From positions 2,230,048 through 2,294,047 of the forward strand of contig JAAOMT010000436.1 in assembly GCA_016748015.1 (NCBI GenBank): a stretch of DNA of 64,000 nt, in the 5' to 3' direction. How positions within the stretch are numbered: position 1 is the stretch's first letter; every line of letters begins with the position of its first letter. Of the stretch, positions 9,991 through 21,734 are shown piece by piece. The notes under the pieces were generated by a model. It was not told the DNA's origin and did not search any database. It saw only the letters and a list, made by a program, of their open reading frames with translations. Source of the DNA: Geosiphon pyriformis (Eukaryota > Glomeromycota > Glomeromycetes > Archaeosporales > Geosiphonaceae). The translations under genes and the position numbers were made by a program.

Positions 9991-12678
9991 TCACTGGATG
10001 GTAAGTCTGGAAAGAGCGTCGGTGTTTTGATGATTAGCTCTTTTTCAGTGTTGAATGTCATAGTCGAATTTGTCCAAGTGGAGTATCCAGCGAGTTATCC
10101 ATTTATGTTCCAGGTTTCTTTTGTTGCATAGCCAAACCAAAGCTTGGTGATCTGTTACCACCAAAAATTTCACACCCTTAAGATATTTGTCCCAGTAGCT
10201 GGTAGCCCAAACTACTGCTAAGCATTCCTGCTCAGTAACTGAGTAGTTCCTTTCTGCTGGTGTGAGAGTTCTACTGGCATATACTACAGCGTGTTCTCTG
10301 TTATCTTCATCTTTTTGGGAAAGAACAGCACCAAGTCCATAGCCAGATGCATCAGTGTGGAGGATAAAAGGTTGATCCAAATTAGGTTGCATGAGGATGG
10401 GTTCTGTAACCAGTTTTTCCTTGAGAATTTCAAATGCTTTTTGTTGATGAGTGCCTCAGTAATAATTGATGTTTTTCCTAAGTAGCTGATTGAGAGGAGC
10501 AGTGATTTTGGAGAAATTCTTGACAAACTTGCGATAATAAGAGGCCAAACCAAGAAAAGAACATAGTTTATGAACATTCATTGGTTGTTTAATGTTTTGA
10601 ACTTTTTCAATTTTGGCTGGATCAGAGAAGATTCCATCTTTTGTAATAAGATGGCCAAGGAACTGAGTGGATTGACGTCCAAAGAATGATTTGATTGGAT
10701 TGATCTTGAGACCAGCATTTCTAAAGAGATCAAAAACCTTTTGCAAATGTTCAAGGTGTTCATCCCAGGTTTTTGAGTATACTATTATGTCGTCCAAGTA
10801 GACTAGAACAAAGTTTTCTTTTACTGATTCAAATACTTTGTCCATTAAGCGTTGAAATGTGGGAGGAGCATTTGTGAGACCAAAAGGCATGACTGTGAAT
10901 TTGTAGGTACCATACTTGGTGATGAAGGCAGTTTTCTTTCTGCTTTTTGGATCCATCTCTACTTGCCAGAATCCAGTAGTTAAGTCAATGGTTGAGAAGA
11001 AAGCAGCACCATGGAATTGGTCTAGCATTGCATCAATCTTGGGAAGTGGGTACATATCTCTTTCAGTAATGGCATTTAATTGGCGATAGTCAACACAAAA
11101 GCGTAGAGTTCCTCCTTTCTTGGATACCACTACAACTGGGAATGCCCATTCACTCTTGGTTTCCTGTATGAATCCAAGGGTTTTCATTTGGGTTATTTCC
11201 TTTTTTATAAACTCATCATTGCACCTGTTGGATTGATAGGGCTTCAAATGGATGGGGCGAGTTTCTTTGGTGATGATGGTGTGTTGTATCACATGTGTAC
11301 ATCCAGGAGGTTCACCTTCTTTTGAGATAACTGGGCTGTTTCTAGCCAGCAGGTTTTTAATGTCTACTTTTCTTTCTTCTGGAGAGAGTTCTCTTTGTTC
11401 TACAACCAGTGATTGGATTTCAGGTGGTTCGTTTTCAAAGGACTTTTGGACTTCTTTTATTTCCTCTTGGGGTATCAAGCTGATTGGTTCCCAATCTTTG
11501 TAATAGATCAGACAGGACATGCATTCATCACTAGGAGAGTACAATGGTTTGTCGCACCAGCACCGGGCACAAGGACCATGCCACCAATAATTGTATTTGG
11601 CTTTCTTGCCTGGCTTTTTGTCAAAGCTTCTTCTGAGCATGTCATAATAAGGCCAGCAGATCAGCTTGCCATTGACAATGATTCCTTCTTTATCTGCCTT
11701 GACATTATCCAGTGGTTTGCCATTGCTAGTGAAAATGGTATAGGTGAGTTCAGCAGTTTCTTCTTGTTCTTCTTGTTCTTCTTCTTCCTCACTTTCTTCA
11801 TCATCTGATTCATCTGATTTATTTTCTTCTGGACTCTGCTTGGGTACTGGGGGAGTTGTCCAATGGTGACACTTAATCACAATGGGTTTCTCATCACATC
11901 TGATGGTTAGTTCACAGAGTTCATAATTAAGCAAAGCTTTTGCTTTCTTGAGCCATTCATTGCCAACAATGATGGTGTATTCTTTTGCTTCAGACACTTT
12001 CATATCAGTTTCAATGCTGATGCCATTGATGTGGACAGAAATAGCTTTGGCTATGCCAAGCCCTTTTTTCTTATCACCATGCACATTGGTCATTGGTTAT
12101 GTGAATGGTTCATCAATTTTTCTGCCAATTGCTTCAAGAAAGTGTTTGGCAATAACATTAACAGATGATCTACTGTCTAGGATCAAATCAATGAAGTAGC
12201 CAGCCACTTGGGCTTTACAAATTAGAGGAGTGACATTGCTATTGTCAGCAAGTCCAGCTTGGCGAGGGCGTTTGTTGGTTTTGGGTGTTTTTTTCTTTGG
12301 AATCAGGGATTTGCGAAGATCTTTTCTGAATTGCGGATGGGTCATCAATTGGCCAAAGGTTATATGTGCTGGGGTTTCCATAAGGTCTTTAACAACAGAA
12401 TAGGGACCGGATTTTTGTACTATTTCTGGGGGTTCCAACTTTGGAGGGTTCTTGAAAACTTTGGCTTTTGGGGGCTCATTGTTGTCAGCAGTTGATGTAG
12501 AAGCTTTATTGGGGTCTAGAACGAAATCAACTTTGGCTTTCTTCTTCTTTTTTGTGGATTCAGAGGGGTTGATTGCTAATTCATCCATGTCATGGTCATC
12601 ATCAGTTAAGTTAAAAGCGAAAAAGGGGTTTTCTTCTGGTTGGCTTGCACTCTCACCCTTTGGAAGTGCGCCTACCAG
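9991..12678 (-). pseudogene. pol: Copy B protease-RT-RNase H
   Basis: 2,688-nt frame entered by -1 shift at the slippery site. Order: linker, aspartic protease, Glu-rich acidic stretch, Cys-rich motif (CARCWC and CMSC, 11512-11571), RT with intact YLDDIIVYS, RNase H, terminal LTIQ-TGA at 9993-9991. The protease active site reads DSR instead of DSG (a GGA-to-AGA type change), probably inactive. Stops: TAA 12097-12099 (Gln), TGA 10456-10458 (Trp) and TGA 10045-10047 (Arg or similar). Confidence 0.87.
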
Positions 12679-14225
12679 TTTAAAGGCTAATAAACAGTGG
12701 CTTCAACTAGGGGATCCTCTCCAAAGAAATTGATGTTGGCATGATTGGGTCTTTGGTTGGGCACATTGTTGTTGTTGATTCTGTTGTTCTGAGCATCATT
12801 GTTTCTGGGGACTGGTAGAGGCAGTGGAAGATTGTTGCAATCTCTTGAAAAGTGTCCAGTTAATCCACAGTGATAGCATACAGGTGGGCCATGATTTTGT
12901 TGTCTTTGATAAGATGGTTGCTGGGGCTGATTGAAGCGTGGTTCAAATCTGGGTTTTTCTGGTTGCTGATTTTCTCTGACTGCTTGGGCTAAGGGTTCTA
13001 ATAACCAAGCAAGATTTGTTGTGAGTCTGTCTATTAACTGTTCATTTGGATCTTGAGTGTGAGTGGCAAAAGAAGTAGCAGCCATTTGAGGGGCAGGAGC
13101 CATGACAGAAACAGGAGCAAAAACTGGTAGTGTGGATCCCAAGTGCATCCTTTGGTTATCTTCAATTCTTTGTGCTAATTCAATGGCCATATCCATGGTG
13201 GGATTATTTTTCAGGGCCAGGAGGGGCCAAAGAGCATATGATAAATCAGTTCTCAATTCTTTTGTGAAGGAGTGAATTTTTTGCTCTTCTGTCCAATTTC
13301 TTCCAGTGTCTACTCATTTGATTAGCTTTCTGATTGCTTTGGCGTATTCGGTTACAACTTCACCAGGACCTTGGGTTCTTCTTTCCAATTCCAAACACCA
13401 TTTTGATATTAATATTGGGGTTCTGAACTTGTTTTCAAACTGGGTAGTGAAAGAAGTGTTGATTTCTCCCACATTTGCTGGTGTCCATCTAACGATTCTT
13501 TGCTGAGCATTGGCATCTGTTTTTTGTGAGAACCAGGTAGCAGGGGATCCTTGAAGGTAGCCACCAACAATTTGAAACTTGTACTCATCATCATATTGAT
13601 TGGCTGTAGCAGCTCTTTCAAAGTCATCCAACCATTCAATTGGATCTTGTGCATCACCTCTAAATAATGGTATTGGGGTGTTGTTTTTTCGCTCTAGAGC
13701 AGTTTGTATACCTTGGAGGGCGGCCAGAATGTTTGCTTGCATAGGGTCATTAGCCATTGGTTCAGGGGTAACTGTTTGTGTAGATGAGTCTGATTTGCTT
13801 GATAAAAGATCAAAAACAGGGGCAGTTTGGTAGCTTTCTTCTTCTGTTTCAAAGGGAGTTTTAGTTACTTGATGGGCAGCAATCCAAATGTGGATTTGAT
13901 GATTCAGATATTCGAAATCAGGGGGCTGTTGTTCAAAGGTTGCAGAATATAAGAGCTGATTGATACTGTTGTTTCTTTCTTCAAAGTCGTTTTCAAAATA
14001 AGCTTGGTCAAAGTAATAAATTGTATAAGCTGTATAGGTTTCAGCTGAATGCTCATTCAGGAACCAGTTCCAAAAGTCTTGGAATTGTCTACTTGATTGT
14101 TCTTCAAGAGGAAAGCAGATCAAGCAGGAGGGCAGAGGATTAAGTTCAATGAAACTTTGGTCATTTCTGTTGTGTGCTACAAAATGTTCTTCTGATTGCT
14201 GTGGCAGATATGAGTAATCACCCAT
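12672..14225 (-). pseudogene. gag: Copy B gag
   Basis: 518 codons including stop, from ATG 14225-14223 (MGDYSYLPQQSEEH) to TAG 12674-12672. An N-terminal region of about 130 residues is followed by a retrotransposon-gag capsid-like domain (YLQGSPATWF), a Pro/Ala segment and a CCHC zinc knuckle CYHCGLTGHFSRDC near residue 450. Two in-frame stops: TGA 13316-13314 (Arg CGA) and TAG 12689-12687 (Gln CAG), the second just upstream of the slippery site. Confidence 0.85.
12678..12684 (-). promoter_or_regulatory. -1 frameshift slippery site TTTAAAC, copy B
   Basis: In the gag frame the codons read CCT TTA AAC TGG TAG. T TTA AAC is the canonical X XXY YYZ heptamer, one codon before the gag stop, and a -1 slip gives CTG GTA GGC, the protease-RT frame. 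Downstream GGCGCAC can pair with GTGC..GCC after a 5-nt spacer. Confidence 0.8.
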
Positions 14226-14254
14226 ACAATGAGGGAATAAGTGAATTTTGACAA

Positions 14255-14271
14255 CCTCACAGGGAGCACCA
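14255..14271 (-). other. Primer-binding site of copy B
   Basis: Read on the minus strand, TGGTGCTCCCTGTGAGG starts six bases after the 5' LTR end. It predicts a tRNA with 3' end GGGAGCACCA. From memory the end resembles a fungal elongator tRNA-Met; this is unverified. Confidence 0.6.
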
Positions 14272-14277
14272 CTTTTA

Positions 14278-14947
14278 TGTTACGGGTTGGAGTAACAAGC
14301 TAATGGATAGCAAGGGAGAACAGTATTGTATGGTAATGGAAATAAACAAAGAGGGAATTACAATAAGGGAGTGAATTGAATAAGTAGGAATTCAATGTGC
14401 GTGATCAGTCTCATAAAAATCACAGTCGCTAATCTTTTCTTAAATCTGAAGGTAGAGGAATAGTCCATGATTGTCAACAAGATAACACTGCTGCAATTAT
14501 TCTATGCCTCAACTTGGCAATTTTTAGAATCAATAACAGGTATTGTTGTACTTTTCAATTGTTTCTTTATTCAATGAATTACAAGAGCAAGCCAATTGCT
14601 TCTCAGGCTAATTCTAACAAATACAAATCAAGAAGGGGAAAAGATAAGGTATGTGAATGCCAACAAATAGATACTTGAAGGTAAGGAAAGGGGAATAAGC
14701 GATTATGAGAGGAAGTAATTGATATTGTTTATTTCATTACTTTTGATCATGTCTTTCTACAGCTAAGGGAATCATTGCTTATATAGCTATCTAAAGTGGT
14801 CAATGACTAGGTCAACGATTAGGTCAATGATCAGGTCAATGATCAGGTCAACAGTCAGGTCATTGATTAGGTCAATGATCATTATCTCAAAATAGAGTGG
14901 CTAATACATGTGATAACTAATAAAAACTATGTGTTTCAACCATAACA
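14278..14947 (-). repeat. 5' LTR of copy B
   Basis: 670 bp, TGTTACGG at the low end and CATAACA at the high end. Contains six 12-bp units and a TATA box (TATATAA on the minus strand at 14785-14779). In the element's direction it would drive transcription toward lower coordinates. Confidence 0.93.
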
Positions 14948-14951
14948 CTAC

Positions 14952-16529
14952 ACTAAAGTTAGAAGCTTACTAAGAAAGAAGAACATTTTGTATTTGTATT
15001 AGGTACAGAACATGGATGGATCACTGATGACATAGATGGACTTTACAAGGAGATACAAACAGAGTAACAATAGTAGAATATCCAGATGATTTAAGATACT
15101 AGAATTTACAATCACTATGGATAAATACAGGAACATTAATATAGTCTAATGTAAAGCATTACAGATGTACAGAATAGATACCCAAATACCAGATGATCTG
15201 GAAACATTGCAAAAAGACTCTATTTACATCCATATTTCTAACATCTTATTGCCACAATGAAAGAAGATATGGAAGAAGTTGAGGCTCAGAAAAGAAATAG
15301 AGATATCAACAGATGGCTCATTGGTAAAAGCTGGTTCTGTGGAAGCTAGAGGAGCAGCTGCTTTTGTAACTCATGGAATGGAAGCCAGCTATAGTATAAC
15401 AGTAGATGGAACATTGTCATCAACAAAAACTGAGGCTAAGACTGTATTACTGGCTTTGGAGGCAGTACCATACAAATGCAAACTAATATTAAACACAGAT
15501 AGTCAAGCAGTTGTATCAATAGCTTGAAAATGGTTGTCTAAGAATTCCCCTTTGTCTATTAGAAATCAGCTCAAAACTCCTAACTGGTGCACATAAAATG
15601 CAATCAAAACAGTAATAGGTAAAAAAAAGATTGATCTTATCATAAACAAAATGGCTGCACATACTGGAGTATCTGAAAATGAGAAAGCTGATAAACTAGC
15701 CAAAGAAACTACTGCTTTTAATACAGTGGAGTGGGCCTACAATGCCAAGAATGTTAGCTATGTTCCCTTTTGTGGAAGAGTTGAGTTGGATTAAATATTA
15801 GACACTTCCTAAGCCAACAAACTAGGCTTCAAGCTGCTTTGAATTAGATAAGCAATGACAAAATCCAGAGGACATTAGGGCTCTTAAACCAAGAGATAGA
15901 CTGGGAGTGCACAACCAAAGTTTAGAACTGGGATGATAAAATGTCTTTAGGTTTCATCTCAGCTGGTTTTTAGCAATGTGTACATTTATTATAAAATTAT
16001 TTCACAACATGCTGCCAATGGTAGAGGTGCTGTACAACAGACATCCTCTGATATATCTAAACAATCTTTGCAAAATATGTCACATGGAAGTAGAAACCAA
16101 CCAGCACTTTTGGAAATGCTCTTTGAATACTCAAAAAGGCAAGACATTAATAGATGAGGTAAGAAATAAGTAGATGCAGTGCTTATCCAAAACTGTGGAA
16201 GGGAAACTTAAAACCATAGACTCTGGTAAGAGGATTGTTTTGTCTAAAGAGTACATCATGTTGACACCCAACATAGATCTGCTATGCAAAGAATTGATTG
16301 ATAAGCAATTTGGAAGAATCAATGTCTTTGCTAACATCAATCAAAAGACTAACAATAATATACTGATTAAGACATGTAAATGGGCAGTAACTCAAGTAAA
16401 GAATAAGTTATGAAGAGAATGTTGCAAAGCACAAACTGAGTGAAAAAAATCAGTGAGTATTGATAATAGGGGTAAGAGAAGCCCATTGAATGGGGCCAAC
16501 ATACATATAATATTAGAGAATAATGGTAA
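14952..16529 (+). pseudogene. LINE L1 fragment: RNase H and C-terminal zinc motif
   Basis: Continuation of the 6966-7216 LINE after copy B. The frame from 15279 shows an RNase H fold: STDGS (first Asp), TEAKTVLLALE (Glu), NTDSQAV (second Asp), and AAHTGVSENEKADKLAK (His and last Asp). Downstream, CKICHMEVETNQHFWKC near 16065-16125 is a CCHC motif like those at the C-terminus of LINE ORF2 proteins. Stops occur at 15525-15527 and elsewhere, so it is dead. No poly(A) is seen before copy C begins at 16530. Confidence 0.75.
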
Positions 16530-17195
16530 TGTTACAGGTTAGAGTAACAAGCTAACAGATAGCAAGGAAGAACAGGATTGTAGGGTGATGAAAAGAATCA
16601 AAGGGAATTCAACTTCAAAGAGCAAATTGAATAAGTATGGATTCAATGTGCAAGATCAGTCTCATAAAATATCTCAATTGCTATATTTTTCAAAAGATAA
16701 CTGGGAATCTGAAGGTAGAGAAATAGTTTGTACTGTCAACAAATGATCACACCTAGTATAATTCTATGCCTCATGTTGGCACTCTTAAAATTCAATATCA
16801 GATATCAAATGTGCTCTTCAGTCATGTTTTATTCAATAATCTTCAAATGCTACAATTATACAAATCAGGAAAAGAATAAGGAATAACCAACAAGTGATCT
16901 TTTATCCCAAAATGTTCAGATACTTGAAGGTAAAAAAAATGAAATTAGCAATAAGAGAAAGATTGAGATGAAAGTTGTTATTTTATTTATTTGATTTCCT
17001 TGATTTCTATATGCTTTTCTACAGCTAAGAAATTCATTACTTATATAGCTGTTAAAAGTGGTCAATAATTAGATCAATGACTAGGTCAATGATCAGGTCA
17101 ATGATCACTTTCTAAAAATAGGGTGGCTAATTTATATAACATCAGTGGCTAATACATGTGATAGTTAATAAAAAGTATAAGTTTCAACCATAACA
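16530..17195 (-). repeat. 3' LTR of copy C
   Basis: 666 bp, TGTTACAGG to CATAACA, with three 12-bp units next to a TATATAAG box. It abuts the 3' end of LINE L1. Confidence 0.9.
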
Positions 17196-17521
17196 TCATT
17201 CTTTCCAAAGAGATTGAGCTTTGGTGAAATCAAGCTATTTATGGTGTAATCTATTTGAAGAGTTTTATCTAACTCAAAACTAACTAATTTGTTGAAGTCT
17301 TTTGTGGATAGGGTATATAACACTTGAGATGAAATGAGTTTTGTATTCAAGAGATCAAATCTTTGTATTAGAGTTTTGGCTTTTTTGGCAATAACTAAAA
17401 CTCTTGGGACATCTAATCATATAATGCCTAAAATTTCTGCCTGTATTTCTGAAGTTGTTTTCTTCATGAATTTCATATTCTCTATGATTTCACCAAGATG
17501 ACTATAGAGTTCTAATTGCCT
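17165..17521 (-). pseudogene. Copy C ORF3, 3' part
   Basis: C-terminal portion of ORF3 ending with TAA in the LTR. It contains an in-frame stop upstream of the last 61 codons and is cut at 17521 by the LINE insertion. The 5' part resumes at 20001. Confidence 0.75.
17506..17521. repeat. Left target-site duplication of the ORF1-only LINE
   Basis: AGAGTTCTAATTGCCT, repeated exactly at 20001-20016 (the first A is ambiguous with the poly(A)). Both copies are ORF3 coding sequence of copy C. Confidence 0.92.
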
Positions 17522-19939
17522 GCAAAACTCTTTCTCTCCTAAATTTCATGACCACAAATAGAGCTAAGAGTAAAAAAGTTGCAAATGTTACTTTTCCTAT
17601 AGTAACTAATAAAGTTTCAACACGAGAGGGTCTCTCTGTTATTGAAGCAGCTAGACAAAACATTCTGGCAACATTTCCTTTAAAAAATAATAGTAATAAG
17701 CTGCCTTTAGCAGGTTCTGGTTCATTTTTTTCACCTTTGGCTGGAAGTTCTTCTCCAGTCAAAGTCCTTTCAAAAAGGCACACTTGGGTTAGTTCTAGTG
17801 TTGTCTCTACCACTTCAAAGAGCCCAAAGATTTTTAATAACAGACCAGTCAACAAGTTGGTCTTTCCTGCTCTCACCACTTGCACTACTACTTCTACTAC
17901 TACTGCTTCACAAATGGCCGCAAAAGCGAAAAATCCCAAAAAACAGCAGCAGGCAGTCGCAACTGCTATGGTCACACCAAACCCCTTTGTGGTTCCAGAT
18001 GAAATCTTCAGTAAGACTCCACAGCAGCAGCCAGCCCTATTCCTGATATGGATGGCAACAGCAGTGGCATATCTCCCAAGATGGGCCAAGATCAACCACT
18101 GGCTGTGTTGCCTAATGTGATACTCTTTAGCAGATCATTGCCAATCCCAGTAACAAAACAGTCCATCAATCCAGATGATCTCAAAGATTGGGCTGATCAG
18201 ATGGAAATGGAATCAACTGTTCCCTCCCCAGTTTCTGGTGCATCTGATGCTGGTGCTTGGGTGAATGTGAATGGACGTTAAAGGTTCTCTGGTTGGGTGG
18301 CCTCCAATCTTGTACCTGGTGCTACGTTTAAGATCAAGATGACTTTGCTCAGTTCTTTGTTTCAGTTGCTGCCTGGTTGTATTGGGCTTAAATCAGTTTC
18401 ACAAGATGCTGTCAAGTTGTTCTGTGTGGAATTTGCATCTCAGGAGTGTCTAAATGGTGCTACCAAAGTGGCCATTGGTGATGAGGTTTTTTTGACCACT
18501 CTTAAGATTGCATGGTCTTCAGAAGTGGCCTCTGTTTTTTCCCCTTCTTTGTTAGTTGCACTGTGCGATATACTCTTGGGTGCCTCTTCTGATGACATCA
18601 AATTTGCTCTTGGCATTTTTGGTGTTGTCACTTCTGTTAAGTTGAAGCCTGCTGGCTTATGGCAATATGTTGTGGTTAACTTTAAAAACACTTTTTCTAC
18701 TGCTGCTGCTCTCTCTAACTGGTCTGTGTTGGTCAGAAAAGATAGTGTTAGGATTCTTCCCATTGCCAACCAAAAGGAGGTTATCTCCTCAAGAGATGCT
18801 TTCAAAGCTAAGCTGGTTAATCTTCCATTTGGCTGCACTGCATTTGAGATAAGTGATCTGGTCTCCCAAGTTGGTGGCCATACGTGTTTCATTCCCCGCT
18901 CCTCTGATTCCTATCAATGTCAATGCTTTGCAGTAGTGACCTTTGGTTTCTTAGAATCTTTAAATGCTGCTGTTTCAAAAACCAGTACCTTACATGGCTG
19001 CCACATCTGGTGGGAAACTCCTGGATGTTGTCGCTGCTATAGATGTCAAAGTTTGGATCATTTGGCTGTGGACTGCAAGGTGTTGCCACCTTTCCCTCCC
19101 AAACTCTCTTCTAATTCTGCTGGTGGTCCCATCATTTTCAAGTCGTCTCTTGTTGGAGCTAAATCTTATGCCAAAGCTGCCACCTCTGTGGTTCCTCCTG
19201 TTGCTGCTGCTGCTGATACGGGTCTGGCTTTCAGTACCTCCCCCAAAGTTGTGGTGCTGCTGTTGCCGGTTGCCTTCTCTGGTTCAGATGTTGCTGTTAA
19301 TGCTAGGTTGGCTTCTCTGGAAACCCAACTTAGTGAACTGTCTTTGTTGATCAAATCTATAGTTGAGTCTGTGGGTTCTTTGGTTGCATTGATTACTACA
19401 TTATTGTCTACTCCACCAGTTATGGCAGAGACAATAAAGAAAAGTGTGATTGGATTGGGAAACCAAATTAAGACTGTTTGTGCTGTGGCTTCTGTGCTGC
19501 AAAAGGAAGTGGAGGCCCTCAAGTTGAGAAGTGGGAAGGTACACTGTAACATATCTGATGATGATGACATAGATGATGATGATGATGATGATGATGATGG
19601 TGATGCTAAAGATTTTTCAGTCTATGATGATACATTTGATGTGATGATGGAGTTATGGGAGATTCAATCCTCTAATATCAAGTCCGATCCAGATCAGACT
19701 GCTAAGTGGATGAGCAGTCTTGTTAAGAGTAGTCATGAACTTGTATGCATTATAGGTAAGATGTATGAATTAGATATGTTTAATACATTAGGTAGCAAAG
19801 GTAGTACTAGCGTGTAGTTAGAGCTTTCTGCTTGTGATTAGCCACATCTTGTAATATATATTATTGGGTGAGCTGGCTTTATGAAACCGCCACATTACTG
19901 TGGAATAACTAATAAATGACCAGTGTGGCTACATGTTAA

Positions 19940-20001
<62 letters not shown>
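17522..20001 (+). mobile_element. ORF1-only LINE (retrotransposed, poly(A) tail)
   Basis: About 2.48 kb on the plus strand, flanked by a 16-bp target-site duplication, with a 61-A tract at 19941-20001. An AATAAA at 19911-19916 lies 24 nt before the poly(A), so the sequence looks like a polyadenylated transcript copied back by target-primed reverse transcription. It has ORF1 with a short 5' UTR (26 nt) but no endonuclease or RT ORF2. It must have moved in trans or derive from an internally deleted LINE. Confidence 0.85.
17548..19817 (+). pseudogene. LINE ORF1 with CCHC knuckle, one frameshift and one stop
   Basis: ATG at 17548. The first about 165 codons are Ser/Thr/Lys-rich and low in structure. 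A one-base frame change near 18031-18046 moves the reading frame, and TAA 18279-18281 interrupts it once; the last 506 codons (from about 18297) are open. The C-terminal half has an RRM-like region (KAKLVNLPFGCTAFEISDLV), a CCHC knuckle CYRCQSLDHLAVDC at 19035-19076, a predicted helical stretch and a polyaspartate run coded by GAT repeats (about 19556-19605). Family role: nucleic-acid-binding protein forming the LINE RNP. Confidence 0.75.
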
Positions 20002-20004
<3 letters not shown>

Positions 20005-20412
20005 TTCTAATTGCCTTCCATATGACAAGTTTTTGTCTATGGGTAAGATTTCTTGAAGTGTTTTTCCAATTATGCTGGAAGGTGAAAGTATAGCTGCTGT
20101 TATACTTTTCAACAGATATTTATCTATTTTACTACCAATTTTTTCTCTTCTGGTAGTAGTTTTTTTTGGTTTAATAACAGTATGTATTCCACTGTTATCA
20201 GTTATGGTAGTTTGTTTTCCAATGGTCAAAGTAGCATTTGGATAGTTTTTAATCCAATACTCATGGAGAGTATAAAAAGTGTTTTGAATGTTTTGATCCA
20301 GAAAATAATTGTTCATGTCAATTGAAGATACTTCTGTTTTGGGAATGGTGTATTTATTTATACTTGATTTTTGTTGATTATTTGAGTCAGTATTACCACA
20401 ACAGGCAACCAA
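20001..20412 (-). pseudogene. Copy C ORF3, 5' part
   Basis: N-terminal portion of ORF3 opening at TTG 20412-20410 after a TGA, down to the LINE poly(A) junction. No stop occurs in this part until the junction. Rejoining at the 16-bp duplication restores the family ORF3 order. Confidence 0.75.
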
Positions 20413-21670
20413 TCAGGTCGTTTATGATATTTTTTAAGTCATGTATCATGAACAGGATGATCATTAAAGATTGTTCCAGATTGATCTTGAAGAATATAAA
20501 AACCATTGTTTAAAACTTTGTTGACTATAAAAAGTTCTTTCCACTGGCTAGAAAATTTATCACCATAAATATTGTCTCTGTCTGAACAGTATTCCAATAC
20601 CAAGTTACCAACACTTAAAAAAAGTGTTTTATAGGTTTTCTTTTTCTTAAGCTTTTCTTGAAACTGTTTTATCTTTTCAAAAGCAATTATTTGTGCTTCT
20701 ACCAAGGAGTCAAGAATGATATCAAGTTTTCTTTGCAAATGTCTTTGTAATTTCCTATTGTGATTTTTTCAAAGAGTATTGTCTCAATGTCAGTTTCTAT
20801 TGGTAGTGTTGTTATGCATTCATAGAGCAGATAAAAAGGTTCATAACTTGTTATGTTATGATTCACAGTTCTATAAGCAAACAAAGCTGAAGGCAGTACT
20901 TTGTCCCATAAGTTTGTTTCTTTACTTGTTTTGGCTAGAGTTTCACATAGTGTTCTATTGAAATGTTCTACTAAGCCATTTGTTTGGAGATAATATAGAA
21001 AGGAAAGTTTGTGACATATTCCCATTTTTCTACAAAGTTCTTCAACCAGTGTACTGAAAAAAGCTCTTCTTCTATCAGATAATAGTTCTTTGGGGCAGCC
21101 ATAATGGCAAATAATATCTTCATAAATGAAATTGGCTATTGAGATTGCTGTTTGGTCAGGAGTGGCTCTTGCTTCTACCCACTTTATAAGATAGTTGGTA
21201 GCTGTGATAATATATCTGTTGCCATCAGGAGTTATTGTTAAAAATCCAACAACATCTATACCAATTCTGTCAAATAGTTGACCAACAGAGATTGGATGAA
21301 TATTTTTTTTGTGATTGGGTTTGCCTCTTCTTTGACAGATGTCACAGGTTTTGATGTATTCAGCAATGTCTTTTCCCAAGATAGGTCAATAATAGCAAGC
21401 TTAAGTTTTCTGAATTGTCTTTGTTTTTCCAAAGTGTCTAGCTAATAGATCAGTGTACATGTTGTATATTACAATTTCTCTTTCTTCAAATCTGATGACT
21501 CTTTGGAGGCAGTTAGGATCTTTTCTGTTTCTTTTATATAACTGGTTTTGGCAGATTAAATAGAAATTTGATTGTTTGTACAAATGTTTTCTTTGCTGTC
21601 AAGTGTATTCTGGTGGGTATTGTCCTTTACCCAAAAATTCCATTAAGGCAGAGTATTTGTCCAAGTCCAT
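20358..21670 (-). pseudogene. pol: Copy C integrase ORF
   Basis: ATG at 21670-21668. H2C2 region, DDE core and tail are recognisable. Lesions: stops near 21601 (Arg CGA to TGA), 21401-21403 and 21390 (Gln and Trp), and a one-base deletion in an A-run near 20738 (CAAAATG to CAAATG) that shifts the frame. Copy D has the identical deletion. Confidence 0.8.
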
Positions 21671-21734
21671 TATCATGTTTGTTTATGAACAAGTTACTAA
21701 CAATTAAGTTGGTTTGGTTTAAAAGGTTGTATTG

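Larger units (their letters stand above)
7217..14947 (-). mobile_element. Complete Ty3/gypsy family-1 copy B
   Basis: Full-length, 7,731 bp, minus strand. Both LTRs, PBS, gag, -1 slippery site, protease-RT-RNase H, integrase and ORF3 are present with the family's standard lengths (1554, 2688, 1308 and 753 nt) and no net indels. Target-site duplication is CTAC (7213-7216 and 14948-14951). The target was LINE L1. Inactive through substitution stops in gag, pol and integrase, but ORF3 is uninterrupted. Confidence 0.95.

Noticed and set aside
11413-11808. Open frames antisense to pol1 (also 44184-44414 and 35077-35469)
   Set aside because: They lie opposite the Glu-rich and linker region and recur in each copy because the coding strand is conserved; no independent signal.
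17502-18095. 197-codon minus-strand frame over the LINE ORF1
   Set aside because: Antisense shadow of the Ser/Thr/Lys-rich ORF1 N-terminus, and it crosses the insertion junction.
19936-20412. 158-codon minus-strand frame with a long phenylalanine run
   Set aside because: The run is the antisense of the LINE poly(A); the real content is only the ORF3 5' part.
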